Positions 52,092 through 62,865 of a stretch of 64,000 nt of DNA are shown piece by piece; within the stretch, counting starts at the first letter, position 1; every line of letters begins with the position of its first letter. The notes below the pieces were generated by a model. That model had not been told where the DNA came from, made no database searches, and saw nothing but the letters and a program-made list of their open reading frames with translations. Made by a program: the position numbers and the translations under genes. Where the stretch lies: contig JAJVDF010000207.1 of the NCBI GenBank assembly GCA_022410635.1, forward strand, positions 399,177-463,176. Direction: 5' to 3'. This DNA comes from Tretioscincus oriximinensis (taxonomy: Eukaryota > Chordata > Lepidosauria > Squamata > Gymnophthalmidae).

Positions 52092-53075
52092 GCAACCTAT
52101 ATTGAAGACTAACATTTAGTGGTTTTTCAGGATCATAGCTGCCCCATCACCTGGATAGTGGTTATTACAAAAAGTTCATTTATGTAAAGAAGAACTTTAA
52201 TTTTTTTAAAAACAAATTCCATTCCAAGCTAAATGAGGACACAAATCTCCATCCAGTTACCTTGTATCACCCAGCATGCTCACCTTTCTGTAGACAGGCA
52301 ATATAATATAACCTAACATAACCTTCTCCCTCCCTCTTTCACTGGCGTATAACCTGCTGAGTTCATAGGACTTATAATATAGTTATTTTCTTCCACACCT
52401 GTTGGAAGCTGATGATGTCATGTAAAAGTCTAGTAAAACCCATTGGAACAAGCTAATTAGGTTTTCATAGATTTCAAATCAAGCAGGATAGACCACAATT
52501 TTCTCCCTTTTTTTCAATAGCTGGCTGTACATCTAGCTGGATGTTTCTGGGTATAAGGATTAAAGCCCTTTTAAGCATAGACTTGGTAATCTGGTTTAGA
52601 AACCTCACTTCCCACATTGTGGTAATCTGGATCAGATTTGTTCTGAGGGCTTTTTGACCTGGATTAGTGTGGACCACATTGTTCAGGTCTACATCTGTAC
52701 TAATGCCAACTAAATTAAATTAAGGATAGGGTCCCACATAAAATCTAGAAAACTGTTTCAGCTATTGTACAGTGGTGTAAAGCCACCACAATCCAGCACG
52801 TAGTCTTGTAAAACACAGGTAAAATACATGGAAATGAGTCACTGCTGATGTACTTTTACTGGCATTATTGTACTTTAGAAAGGTGTTATAACACATATAT
52901 TGTGTTCCCACTATTCCCTTGCAATGAGGAATTTTCTTGGCATGGCTTTGCAAATGAAGGCTTATGAATGGTGCTAGTTGTCCCCATCTGTAGCCGCTTG
53001 CTGGTGACCAATGTGGCCAATATGGTTTGGCTGCATCAAATTGCAGACAAAGGTCTTATCTGGACATCGTGCAGT
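52092..53075. other. No gene recognised
   Basis: No family identified; unrepeated, moderately AT-rich. Confidence 0.4.
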
Positions 53076-53079
53076 GGTA

Positions 53080-53400
53080 CAGAGGCATGGTGGTATGGTG
53101 GTTAGGAAATGGTCTTTCAATTGGGAGACCCATTCTTGAAGCCGTGTGTTGGTTGTGGAGTTGGGTGAGCGCCCTCTACTGTCCTTAGCTCTAGCCAACC
53201 CAGCTATTCAAAAGCAAGAGATTAGTTAAATGGGGACATCACAGTGCAATCAGGAAGATAGAATGCAAACCTTCGGGCAAAAAAAATAGCTTGTAAGCTG
53301 TTTTGAGTCTGGGTGAGAAAAGCAGGGTATAAAAACCCAATATATATTCATCTTCCTCTCCTCCTCCTCTTTCTCCTTCTTTTATCCTGGTTCTTGCACC
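53080..53400 (+). mobile_element. SINE-A copy 6
   Basis: GGCATGGTGGTATGGTGGTTAGG, CTTTCAATTGGGAGACCC, GGGTGAGCGCCCTCTACTG, CTCTAGCCAACCCAGCTATTC, GGAAGATAGAATGCAAACC, TTGTAAGCTGTTTTGAGTC, AGCAGGGTATAAAAACCC and a CTCCTCCTC tail. Confidence 0.8.
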
Positions 53401-53604
53401 ATTGTCTTTTCTCATCAAGGCTAACCTTGTGTGTATCTTCAGAGTAGACAATCTTGTAAGTGGTATGCCTCCTGCCTTCAGGTTTGACATCTAATAATGA
53501 TCACTATGGCAGACATCAAGAGATTTCTTTAGGTAGTTCTTGTATCTCTTCTTCGGTGCTCCTTTGTCACGGTGGCCAGTGGCAAATTCACCATATGGTC
53601 CAAC
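53401..53604 (-). mobile_element. Second LINE type, C-terminal end, inverted
   Basis: On the minus strand the broken frames read GPYGEFATGHRDKGAPKKRYKNYLKKSLDVC, the conserved end of the LINE also seen at 28.86-28.95 kb. The same ORF continues upstream at 53877 after an inserted element. Confidence 0.7.
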
Positions 53605-53876
53605 AGTAACATCGATAGACCCTCAGGGGCCTTGTGGCATATAAGCAAGGGCCCCCAGTCCCGTCTTACCTTACTTTTAAACACTCCAGCAGCACGCCTG
53701 GGTCTGTGAAACTGAGATTACTGCTTTGTGTGTGCCTATAAGCAGTTCCGTGCTGCGCACGCACATCCAAAGCAGTAATCTCAGCCTCACAGACCCAACC
53801 GTGCTGCTGGGGCATTTAAAAATAAGATAAGGCCTGGGATGGGTCCCTGCTTACCCTATGAGTAGGCTTGCCCCTG
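53605..53876. mobile_element. Foldback DNA transposon inserted in the LINE
   Basis: Arms of about 90 bp: AAGCAAGGGCCCCCAG, CCAGCAGCACG, GGGTCTGTGAAACTGAGATTACTGCTTTG and the inverse around 53.76-53.87 kb (CAAAGCAGTAATCTCAGCC, CGTGCTGCTGGGGC). Outer ends CAG...CTG; flanks TGGTCCAA and CAGTCCAA, 6 of 8 identical. The LINE frame (LLKIG..., then ...GPYGEF) is restored if the insert is removed. Left boundary uncertain by about 20 bp. Confidence 0.7.
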
Positions 53877-54250
53877 CAGTCCAATCTTGAGTAGATGATC
53901 ATTCTTCATCCTAGAGATATCTACTGAGCTTATCTGCTCTTCAGCTGCATGGCCTTGATGCTGGTGACTTCTGCTAATTGAAGGACTTTGGTACTGATGC
54001 TGAAGTCATTCGATTGGATGTCCGAGGATGAGATGGAGGATGAGACTCAAGGTGGTCACGGGTGGTAACCTGTGTCTCAGAGCCATGCAGGAGACTGTAC
54101 AGTACAATGAACTTGATCTTCATGCTTTTCTTCAGATACTTGTTAATCCAGATTCTTTTAAAAGTCTTCCAAACACACTGTATGCATTTGCTAGCTTGTT
54201 ATCGATCTCTTTTCAGTCTTGGCATCTGAGGTGATAGTAATATGAGTCCT
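53877..54250 (-). mobile_element. Second LINE type, upstream part
   Basis: Minus strand: ...AKTE..INKLANAYSVFGRLLKESGLTSI.KKSMKIKFIV.YSLLHGSET (broken), then frames toward SRMKNDHLLKIG at 53.9 kb. Same order as 28.52-28.70 kb. Confidence 0.65.
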
Positions 54251-54284
54251 TAAAATGCTTTACTATACCTTTTTTCCAAAGAAA

Positions 54285-54600
54285 TAGCTGTCAGAAGAAG
54301 TGGACTTGTCTATGAAAGCTTATGCTGACTACCTTCCTCTTGTTAAGTCTCCAAAGTGCTACAAGCTCCCCCATTCTGGACTTGCTGAACAAAGCCTAAC
54401 TACTATGGAAAGCATCAAAATTTGCCAGAAGGAATGGAAATCCATCAACCTCTCCAGAACTCTCTCCCAGGTACAGGCAGACAGAGCATCTGATGAAGTA
54501 GACTTGTCCAAGAAAGTTCACGCTACCTACCTTCCTCTAGTTAGACTCCAAAGTGCTATGAGCCCCCTCCCCCGCTTTGCTGGTTTTACTATGCTTGTGC
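54285..54600 (+). mobile_element. Two tandem F8 single-arm fragments
   Basis: GTGGACTTGTCTATGAAAGC, TTATGCTGACTACC, AGTCTCCAAAGTGCTACAAGC at 54298-54366 and a second set GATGAAGTAGACTTGTCCAAGAAAG, ACTCCAAAGTGCTATGAGC at 54492-54560. Same-strand pair, not a foldback. Confidence 0.65.
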
Positions 54601-55168
54601 AAAAAGGGCTTCAGAACTTATTAGGAAATCCATTGGGGACAAAAAACCAGGTGTTTTCCTTTTCTTTTGCCCTGGCTGTTTAGAAAATAATGTACCAGTG
54701 CTCCTAAGATAAGATAAAAAATAAGATAATTTTTAACAAATCCTGGATTTTGAGATGTCAACAGGTATCCAAAGGAACAACTGCTTTACTGAGAGTGGGC
54801 AGGGCCACCAGCAACTTAGATTTGAATGGAAGGACCTCACTGTTGTTGTTCCTCTCTTTTGTAGTATCTTTGCATCACAGTTGTAACCAAATAAAACTTG
54901 ATTTCGAAGAACGGGAGGGAGCTTATGACAAGTCTCTCCCTTCACTCCTCTCGGCGTTAGCAGCTATAAGCAGAACAAAAGGCAATAAAGAATGCAGTGG
55001 AAATCCATCCCACAGGAGCAAGAATTGACTCCTTTTGTTGCTTTCTGTGGATGAAAGAATATTTTTCATGCTGTCAATATTGTCTTTGCAAGGAATTTAC
55101 ATCAGAAGGAACAGGGAAAGCAACAAGAGAAGAAAAAGGTCAGTTTCCACAATTATGTTCTTGGAATG
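54601..55168. other. No gene recognised
   Basis: Frames of 60-92 codons without domain similarity. Nothing else seen. Confidence 0.4.
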
Positions 55169-55176
55169 GTATGCAA

Positions 55177-55301
55177 TAGGAGTGTCCAACCGGGAGGCCT
55201 TCAGATGTTCCTGAACAACTCCCAGTATTTGCTGAACCAAATGGAATACTGGGAATTGTAGTGAAGGGACATTTGGAGAGGTACCAGTTGAACAGCCTTG
55301 A
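55177..55301. mobile_element. Short hAT-like element related to that at 7.5 kb
   Basis: TAGGAGTGTCCAACCGGGAGG on the left and CCAGTTGAACAGCCTTG on the right are imperfect inverse ends. Interior TTCAGATGTTCCTGAACAACTCCCAGTATTTG and GGAATACTGGGAATTGTAG also mirror each other. No TSD seen. Confidence 0.5.
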
Positions 55302-56090
55302 TCTTTGGTGCATAGACCATTCCTAAGTGGTCAATGAAAGGAGGCTTCGACCTGCTTGTCATAGGAACATTGTCCTTCCTGCCTCAGTAGTGGAGAGAAA
55401 AAAAATTCTATTCTTGTGTTCTGGTCTTGTATTCTGACCTAGAACTCTCCACTTGTCTTTCATCTTGACTGCCCAAGATGGGCCACTTTGTGAGTCTGTA
55501 ATGAACTCAGTTGGTAAGCAAGCCATGAAAGTGACCTATTTGCACTGTTTCCAGACCACTCCTTTCAATGTGGGGCAATCTATGGTCTGTCCACCACAGA
55601 TAAACCTGAGGAACATCTCTGGATATCTGGGGAAGGACTTAGGCTGTTTGTTACAAGTATCATATGCTCATGGAATTGTCCCTCATGGTAGAAAGGTCCC
55701 CTAATGTTCAGCTTCTTATTGAGAATATCCACTTAAACCTCAACGCAAATAATTTGCGCTGAAGATCATCTTTAAAATCCTGCCCTCATGAACAAGAAAC
55801 ACCATTTGAATGGAGAGGCATGGAACAAAGGCAGAGAAGGGTAGCTGGAATTATCAGAGAAATTGTGGACCTTTTTAGTGTGGAGCAGCTTGATATGGGT
55901 TAGCTGCATTTGCATTAAGTAGCTTAATCCACGTTAGAAATTAATTAACATGCGCTAACAGGCAAACTGTTGTTACTCAGTCGCAGTCAATCACACACTG
56001 TATCCAGTTCACATCGGCACTGTCTTCAGGGACAGCTCCAAAGCTGTTTCCAAAGGCAGTTTAAAAGTTCATCACTGGGTAGATGTGTCT
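55302..56090. other. No gene recognised
   Basis: Nothing identified; an 83-codon plus-strand frame at 55453 shows no known domain. Confidence 0.4.
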
Positions 56091-56094
56091 TAAG

Positions 56095-56420
56095 GCTGCA
56101 GACATACAAGGTTTTCCTACCATTGTGGTGACTCCACATGTTAATGGAGTTTTCACACTGTGCCCAGAAAAAAGGGCGATTGCTGATTCTTCTTTTGCTG
56201 ATGCTTTGTGAAATGGCTAGGCCTGCAGCCATGGAGGAGGAGAAGCCTTCCCCTGTGTGCAGATCCTTAAGGAGATTACCAATGCAAGAAGACAATGTAG
56301 ACCCACATATTTACTTCTTGGTTAGTTGTCTCTCACACAAGCACAAGAGCATGCTCAGTATTTACTTCCTGGATAATTCGTCTCACTCGTTCTGTGAGGT
56401 TTTTACAGGTAGGTATGAAT
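56095..56420 (+). mobile_element. F2-related element
   Basis: GGCTGCAGACATACAAGG, TTTTCCTACCATTGTGGTG, CCACATGTTAATGGAGTTTTC, GAAATGGCTAGGCCTGCAGCC and AAGAGCATGCTCAGTATTTAC follow the 39.57-39.87 kb copy. Termini not clear. Confidence 0.6.
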
Positions 56421-56544
56421 GAATGAAATTTGAAGTTGCTTTTTAGATTGTGAATTTTACTCAATGTTTGAAGGAGACCCTACATGCAAATGCAATGTTA
56501 AGCATTTTCTGTGGTGTCACAAGACATGTAGGCAGGTCTACCTG

Positions 56545-56660
56545 GTTTACAAGCAATCCCTTTTAGGAAACTGTTACTACACATTTAATGTGAATTAGCA
56601 ATATTTCTCTGCAGACAATGTAGAATATGGAGCTCCTTAAAACAGATTACTGTGCAAACC
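56545..56660 (+). mobile_element. Fragment of the F4 parent repeat
   Basis: GGAAACTGTTACTACACATTTAATGTG, TCTGCAGACAATGTAGAATATGGAGC aligns with 5.50-5.58 kb. Confidence 0.5.
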
Positions 56661-57460
56661 AGGGTGTTGGTGTCAGTCAAGAACAAAGAGCATTCTCTGC
56701 CCCAGTGCAGAGAAAACCTGCTAAACTTGAAGGCTGCAGTAGATTAGTTATTCCTCTCCAAGCAAGGTGGCTGCTGAAAATAATCTGGATTATCTGCAGG
56801 CTTCTGTTCCGCTAATATTTCTTTCATTTCTGTCCATCCTGTCATCCATCATACAGTACTTCTGAGCTTTTAAAGGGCAATGCGAGAACTTCAGGGGCCT
56901 CTTTGAATACTTAATACACCTGGGAAAAGTCAATGTGAGAAACCATAAACAAAACAGCTGAAGGCATTGTTGATAACCTCGTAAGTGCCAAAGGGAGCTG
57001 GTTTTCAGGAAGTGGGTATCAGTCCCAGAAGTGACACTTTGCATATTTAAACAAGATTGAGAACCATACGAAGTACAAAACATTTCTTGTTAAGACTTGA
57101 TTGTAGAATTTGCACACAGTAAGAGCATGCCAAAACGCTGTCTTATTAAGGGTTCAGCTATTTCTACAGGCCTATACACATATGGTGTATGTGGTTGCAA
57201 AACAGAAACATTTGCAGGACAAAGAGGGCTTTGTTGACTTGAAACAATTTTGCAGCGTTCCATGCAATCTGTCTTGGGAGGGATGTATATACTGTAAAAT
57301 AAAGGGAGAATAAGCTTGGTGGACTTCTAGTCCTTCTTAAAGCAGGAAAGCCAAACAATTTAGCAGTAACAATTGTGCCCAAGGGGTAGATGGGAGAATT
57401 CACAAATAAATATTCAAAGTCCTAGTCTATATGCTATTCAGTATTTTTCAGGCTATGGTT
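56661..57460. other. No gene recognised
   Basis: Nothing identified. Confidence 0.4.
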
Positions 57461-57463
57461 TTC

Positions 57464-57906
57464 GTCCCCACAAAGGGCTAAATTTTGCTATTTATTTTAA
57501 ATCTGGGGAAAAAAATTAAATCTGGAAAAATCAGCCTCACCTACTTTCAATTTTCCTTACTGTTTCCTGTTTCTCCATTATGTTTCCTTGAATTCTGAGC
57601 ACATGACAAGCACCATAAATCATTGCTGTGCTTGCTTTCCTACAATTCCCAGCATTCTCTGTGAGCTGAGAGCCAACAAACTTTTATATGTAGCCTTGAA
57701 GTCTCGTGAGATTTACCATGTTCACATTACTGAATAAAGGCTATTGATCATATTTTACAGAAATCCAATAAGAAATCAGAGAAACAGGGTGGCTGGAAAA
57801 TCCAGGGCTACAGCCTTTTTAGTGGGTGGATTGCTGAACCTGCATGAAGTTGAGCAAATTCAGCCTGATGGAAGTACTGTCTTGGTTAAAATCCTTTGTG
57901 GGGACA
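57464..57906 (+). mobile_element. F3 DNA transposon, copy 7 (full length)
   Basis: Inverted termini GTCCCCACAAAGG and CCTTTGTGGGGAC bound 443 bp. The core CCTACAATTCCCAGCATTCTC at 57640, then GAAGTCTCGTGAGATTTACC and GGCTACAGCCTTTTTAGTGGG. No TSD established. Confidence 0.75.
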
Positions 57907-58024
57907 CAGCTTATTCTGCATTATGTGGCAACATCACATTATTCAGGAGGTTGAGACAGCTGGCTTCCATTGGGAAGAATAGATGCTGGCTTTATTTAAG
58001 GTGGCTTTGTGACTAGTGGAGAAA

Positions 58025-58145
58025 AGATGACATAAAGCAGCCCTGCTAGGTCAGCTCACAAGCCATTTAGTCCAATATTCTATCTTGTACAAATGGTCCA
58101 CAAATTTCTTTTCAAGTTCTCAAACAGAAGAAGGCAGCAAAACCT
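58025..58145 (-). mobile_element. CR1 3'-end fragment
   Basis: CAGCCCTGCTAGGTCAGC, CCATTTAGTCCAATATTC and CAAATGGTCCACAAATTTC are the antisense CR1 UTR, diverged. Confidence 0.6.
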
Positions 58146-58260
58146 TTATTTTATTCACATTTTTATACTGCCCTATAACCGAAGGTCTCAGGGTGGTTAA
58201 CAATAAAATCACAACTAACATGTTAAAAACAGCCACATCTAAATATAGGGAAGAGACTTA
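58146..58260 (-). mobile_element. LINE-tail-like fragment
   Basis: TTATTTTATTCACATTTTTATACTGCCC, AGGTCTCAGGGTGGTTAAC resembles 45.23-45.34 kb in the same orientation. Confidence 0.5.
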
Positions 58261-58540
58261 CCCACTCTCACCTTAGAGGCATCCTGCCAATCTTTTGAAC
58301 ATGGTTGGATCCAGACATCTGTGCTTCTTTGCAGTGAAATCTCTAATCATTTTGCTACAAAGGATTTACTCTTTCATCCACAAGCAGCAAGGATACTTCT
58401 CCTCTTTTGCAAACCTATAGCTCCCAAGAAGCTGTTTCTCTTCTGTTACTGTCTTCTGACTTCCCCACCTTCCTTTGTTACTGGGTGGGGGGAAACAAAA
58501 AGAGAGAGAAATATATTTTAAATTAAGCTTTTAGGCTGCG
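58261..58540. other. No gene recognised
   Basis: Nothing identified. Confidence 0.4.
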
Positions 58541-58542
58541 AT

Positions 58543-58822
58543 GGGGTTTTTAGAAGAAGAAGAACTATCCTACTTTTCTCATTCAAAGGGACTCAATGTG
58601 GCTTATAACTTTTTTCACCCAAACGCTTATGTTCTATCTTCCTCATTACATTGTGATGGTACCTACTAATCTACTTGCAAATGCTTGCTTTCAAATAGCT
58701 AGGCTGGCTGAAGGTAAGACCAACAGAAGGTGCTTTCTCCTCTCCATGGCAGACACATGGGCCTGGAACACTGAACTCTCCATTGAAAGGCCAATGTTCT
58801 TAACCTCTGTACCACCATGTGA
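58543..58822 (-). mobile_element. SINE-A copy 7
   Basis: Minus strand: GTGGTACAGAGGTTAAGAAC, GCCTTTCAATGGAGAG, CATGGAGAGGAGAAAGCACC, CAGCCTAGCTATTTGAAAGC, GGAAGATAGAACATAAGCG, GTTATAAGCCACATTGAGTCCC and an AGAAGAAGAAG tail side. Confidence 0.75.
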
Positions 58823-58917
58823 ATACTATATTTCCCTGCCCAAATTCTGCAGGGAAAATAGCTTGCTGAAGGTGGGAAGTATCACAGTTCTGTCTATACA
58901 AACTGTTTATTCTGTCA

Positions 58918-59050
58918 GCATCTGAAAAAGTAGATGTGTCTATGAAAGCTTATGCCACCCACTTTTCTCAAGTTAGTCTCAAAGTGCTACCAGCTCCTTA
59001 GCTGGACTTTCTACTACACTAACACGGCTATTTTTCTGAAACTGTCTATA
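58918..59050 (+). mobile_element. F8 single-arm fragment
   Basis: CATCTGAAAAAGTAGATGTGTC, GAAAGCTTATGCCACCCAC, TTCTCAAGTTAGTCTCAAAGTGC, then CTACACTAACACGGCTATTTT, matching the F8 right arm at 10.37-10.48 kb. Confidence 0.75.
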
Positions 59051-59129
59051 CAACTTGGTCAAGACAAGTGCATGGCAAACCTCACTACAGGATCAGCATA
59101 CAAGTACTAGGAAGAAAAATTGGAATATT

Positions 59130-59315
59130 GGACCTTAAGCAACCAATGCTGGAACCCAGAAATTATGTTTGCTGGGAAAGGTTTGCCACAGGAGGAGATG
59201 CATTCTCCTTCAGTGGAAGTCTTCAAACAGAAGGCTTGTTTAGTGAATCCTGCATTGAGCAGGCATTGGATTCCTTGACCCTGGAGATCCCAACTCTATG
59301 ATTTTATGTGATGTA
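59130..59315 (+). mobile_element. CR1 3' end, avian-type
   Basis: ATTCTCCTTCAGTGGAAGTC, CAAACAGAAGGC, TCCTGCATTGAGCAGGCATTGG, CCTTGACCCTGGAGATCCC and AACTCTATGATTTTATG follow the standard CR1 3' terminus order. Confidence 0.75.
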
Positions 59316-59329
59316 CTCCATAATAGCAT

Positions 59330-59680
59330 GAAAAATCCCATGCCTAGAAGCACCCAGTATGTAGGCATCCATTCTAGTAGCCATTGATACTTCTGTCCTC
59401 TGTGAATTTGTTTAACCCTTTCATAAAGCTAACTAGGGTGATGGCTGTCACCTCTTCTCATGCAAATTCCATAAACCAAATCCCCTGGGTGAAAAATACT
59501 TCCCTATATACATCCTTACTCTCCAGCATTCAGCTTCAGAGTGTCCCTCATTCTAGGGTTGTGCAATAGGTGAAAAAATTCTTCATCCAATAGTTCCACA
59601 TTCTGGATGNGTTTACTGTATATACTTCACTCAGGTCCCTTACTGAATGTTGCATCCTCATCTCGTAAGGAAATGTTCTG
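59330..59680 (-). mobile_element. CR1 LINE 3' fragment
   Basis: Minus strand: GATGAAGAATTTTTTCACC, ATGAGGGACACTCTGAAGC, AAGTATTTTTCACCCAGGG, GTGACAGCCATCACCC and TTTATGAAAGGGTTAAAC, a diverged CR1 copy of the dominant subfamily. One N at 59610. Confidence 0.7.
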
Positions 59681-60855
59681 GCCCCTTGATTACTTTCAAA
59701 CTTGGATTAGCGTAAAATATGCTCAGCAGCACATTTTGTTGGGGGGAAACAACAACAACCCTTCATCTGCACTATATAAGTTATCACTACAAGTAGCTGC
59801 ACATTTTTCAGACTGCTTGATAAGGAGAGTCTAAATTGTGAAGCCATGGGCATTAGACTTGCCCAAGCTTAGTTACGTATCTAGGCCAAAATCTGCTTCC
59901 AGCGTCGCTCATGTAAATTTTACTCCTACCAGCTCGCCTTGCTCAACAGGTAGCCTATTGAGGTGCCCAAGAACAGAGGAGGAACTTCATTCTGGGAAGC
60001 CAAAAATCTCTGCTGTTACAGCTCCCTCAAGTGTTCCATGCACAAAAATCTCCTGCAAACTCTAAATCTTGGCACTTGCCTTTCCTCTCTGCATCTTATT
60101 TCCTGGGTCCTCTCTCCTCTGATAGTGCTTGCACAACCATCATCAATGATTGATGAATTTTGCGCCAGAGTCTCATCATTCAAGTTCAGTGAAAGTCTGT
60201 TGGATTTTGATCTATACCGTCACCACAGTCGTTTGCAAAAACGTTTCAGTGACTTCGTAGAGGCTGCATCTCACAGATTTGGACCTTTCTTTCTTTCTTT
60301 TTTTTAGAGGAGAGAAAAGAAGTGTTGCCAGAGAGTAACCTAGGCTCCATCAGCATGTCAGGACCTTGTCCTGAAATAACAGGGTATGGCAAAGCTAGAG
60401 TGGACAAAGCAGATCTGGAAATGTACCATTGTAGATAATTAGGTGAAAGTTCTTTTGCTGCAATACTGATGCCAAACAGAAGGTAACACAATAGAAATGA
60501 TGAGTTATTCTTTAAAAATAAATAATATAGGTTTTTAAAAACTTAAGCTCATCCAGATGTGGTTTACTATTACACTTCAATATGCCAGAATAAAGCATTG
60601 TCTGGAGTGCTTTATTCCAGAACTAGTGAAATAATCCCACTGCATGAATTTAATACAATGGGCCAGCTAGCTTACTGTTCCTCCACCATTCATGCTCCTC
60701 CTTCCCTGTTCCTGCTGCTGTGTTGGGCCCGGGTTTCATGGCAACTGCTGTTGGTCAGATCTTGGCTTTAGAGAGGTGATGATGTTACTCCAGGGTTTGG
60801 GATTTGTCCAAATATTGGCCACTCACAGAGCCTTCAGGGACTATTGTGACTCCAG
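59681..60855. other. No gene recognised
   Basis: About 1.2 kb without a recognised family. A 114-codon plus-strand frame at 59963 and others lack domains. Confidence 0.4.
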
Positions 60856-60858
60856 GAA

Positions 60859-60950
60859 ATATATATACTGCTCAAAACAATTAAGGGAACACTTAGTGTT
60901 ACACTGTTATGTTAAAGTGTTCCCTTAATTGTTTTGAGCAGTATATATAT
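60859..60950. mobile_element. F7 mini-hairpin DNA transposon, copy 2
   Basis: ATATATATACTGCTCAAAAC to GTTTTGAGCAGTATATATAT with AATTAAGGGAACACTTAG / TTAAAGTGTTCCCTTAATT between. A 92-bp palindrome, better preserved than copy 1, set in a TA-rich site. Confidence 0.85.
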
Positions 60951-61370
60951 TTAAAATATATATTAAAAATGCATGCCTCATTCCAGTATATTTATATTGA
61001 ACCTTTCTAATGCAACCGATGCTGGAACCCTGTTAATTCTGGCAGATTTAACGGAATAAATGATTGATTTGTGGATGCAACAGATAGACTATTCTTAAGA
61101 CCTTTTTACTTTTGAATAGGTAGCTGTGACCCACATACCAGTGCAGACTAAAGAAGGCCCAGGATAGCTCTTCCTTATTCTGCATACATACATCATGTGG
61201 CTAGCAGTTGCTATTCTCTGGTATAATCCAGTGTAAGGCTCCGTGCAGAAAGATTCTGAGGCGATGGTCATATCAAAGTTCTATTCCATTTAAGTTCACT
61301 TTTAGAATAGGAAAAGCATGTCAGCAATGTGATGAATAATGTGACCTGCCATCAACCACAGATGTGCTTT
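60951..61370. other. No gene recognised
   Basis: Nothing identified. Confidence 0.4.
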
Positions 61371-61374
61371 TAAA

Positions 61375-61535
61375 CCAATTACAGTTTTTTAGAGTTCTCT
61401 CAGCCCCACTTCACAAAGTGTCTGTTGTGAAGAGAAGAACAGAAGGTTATGTAAGCCGTTTTGAGACCCTTAAGGTTGTGAAAACTGGCGTATAAATACC
61501 AACTCTTCATTTTCATCTTTTTTTTTGAAGAACTG
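61375..61535 (+). mobile_element. SINE-B copy 6, 5'-truncated
   Basis: AGAGTTCTCTCAGCCCCACTTCAC, TGTCTGTTGTGAAGAGAAG, TAAGCCGTTTTGAGACCC, GTGAAAACTGGCGTATAAATACC then CTTCATTTTC. Shows that SINE-B ends with the same 3' tail as SINE-A. Confidence 0.75.
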
Positions 61536-61945
61536 TGACTGAAGATGGTTTAAAAGCACATGTGTGACCACCATCTTAGAAGCTGTTGAAAGAAAACATG
61601 GGTTCTCTGATGGGTCATCTCACTCTGAAAGTGGGCTGAAGATGGATTAACATTTAGGTGGTGCTGTGGAGTCCACACACCTTCAGAAAAATGTTGATAA
61701 ATTATTTGTAGTCACAATTTGTTGACTCACTTATTGTGGCATTTATATCTTATTTTATCTCTAAAGAACTCATGGTAGAATGCACTGTTCTTCCATAAAA
61801 ATTACAAAGTCAGAACCTTAGTCTCCCAATGGAGGCGCGGCTGGTCAGTGCCAACTATTGTATGGCTTGAACCACTTGGTTAAAATGTAACGCAAGGCCC
61901 ATCCAGTTTTACACAGATTTAATTGGTTTGGAATGATGGAATTCA
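61536..61945. other. No gene recognised
   Basis: Nothing identified. Confidence 0.4.
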
Positions 61946-61950
61946 GTTTT

Positions 61951-62344
61951 GGCCCCTTCCACATGATGTTTCAACATCATTATTCTTCCGCTAAATGAGT
62001 AAATGGTGTTTTTGCCATATTTCAGTAATGCCTCAGTAATAAAAGTGCAAGGAACCATAATTTCCTGATGAATAATTTTTTCCAACAGCTTTGTAAAATG
62101 GCCCATATTCTCCTTCTCAAGCCTTAATGTGCCTCTTGGTGAATGCAGCAAGGCAGGCTATTGCAAAAAGACAGGATAAGGCAGTGAGACTCTCATACGG
62201 AGCATGCTCAAAATTTCCTTCCTGGTTTAGTCAGCTTGTTTGTTCCATATGGATTTAAAGGCTTTATGGTTTGTTTGTGAACAGATGGGGTTATTTCAGA
62301 ACTTAATGCCATTGCAGTTTTTAATACATCATGTGGAGGGGTCC
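61951..62344. mobile_element. F2 DNA transposon, copy 5 (full length)
   Basis: GGCCCCTTCCACATGATG at 61951 and, inward from 62344, GGACCCCTCCACATGATG are near-identical inverted termini of 394 bp. Flanks TTT and TTA. Palindrome remnant GGAGCATGCTCAAA at 62200. No transposase frame. Confidence 0.85.
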
Positions 62345-62394
62345 TTAATTAACAATTGCAGCTGACTGGGTTTTGGCACCTTTTATTGTTCTCA

Positions 62395-62865
62395 TTTTTA
62401 TTATACTAGTGGAATTAGCCCCTCCTCCTTGTTCTCATCCATGACTCCACCCACTCCCTTCCTTGCCCAGCTTCTTTGTTTTGCTGCTTCTTTGTTTTGC
62501 TCCTTTTTTCTTTCTGTTTTCCTTTCTTTCCTTCCTTCCTTCTTCCTTTTTTTATATTTTCTTCTTTATCTTCCTTCCGTCCCTTTCATCTTTCATTCCA
62601 CTCCACCTTCCTTCCGAGTACTGAACCCTGGAGTATTCCACATCTCACATCTTTCCACTCGGAGAACGGTCCATTTGTTTCCAACCCAAGACTCTGGTCT
62701 CTGGAGGCTGCCAAAATTCCAAGCCCTGTCATTGGTCTCTCGAGCCTGCCAAAGTTCCGAGCCCTGTCATTGGTCTCTGGAGGTTGCCAAAGTTCTGAAC
62801 CCTGACATTTGCCATTATATTTTGGAACGTTGAATTCTCCCACACCCTTTTGTATTATATGTACA
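62395..62865 (-). repeat. F6 composite repeat, copy 3
   Basis: On the minus strand: head GGGTGTGGGAGAATTCAACG...TATAATGGC; 38-bp units with the word CTGTCATTGG at 62726 and 62764 and its variant at 62802 (exact period 38); CR1 RT slice to AGTACTCGG at 62617; purine tract (GGAAGGAAGG) to about 62500; tail GAACAAGGAGGAGGGGCTAATTCCACTAG ending near 62407. Same order as copy 2, with three array units instead of five. Confidence 0.8.
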
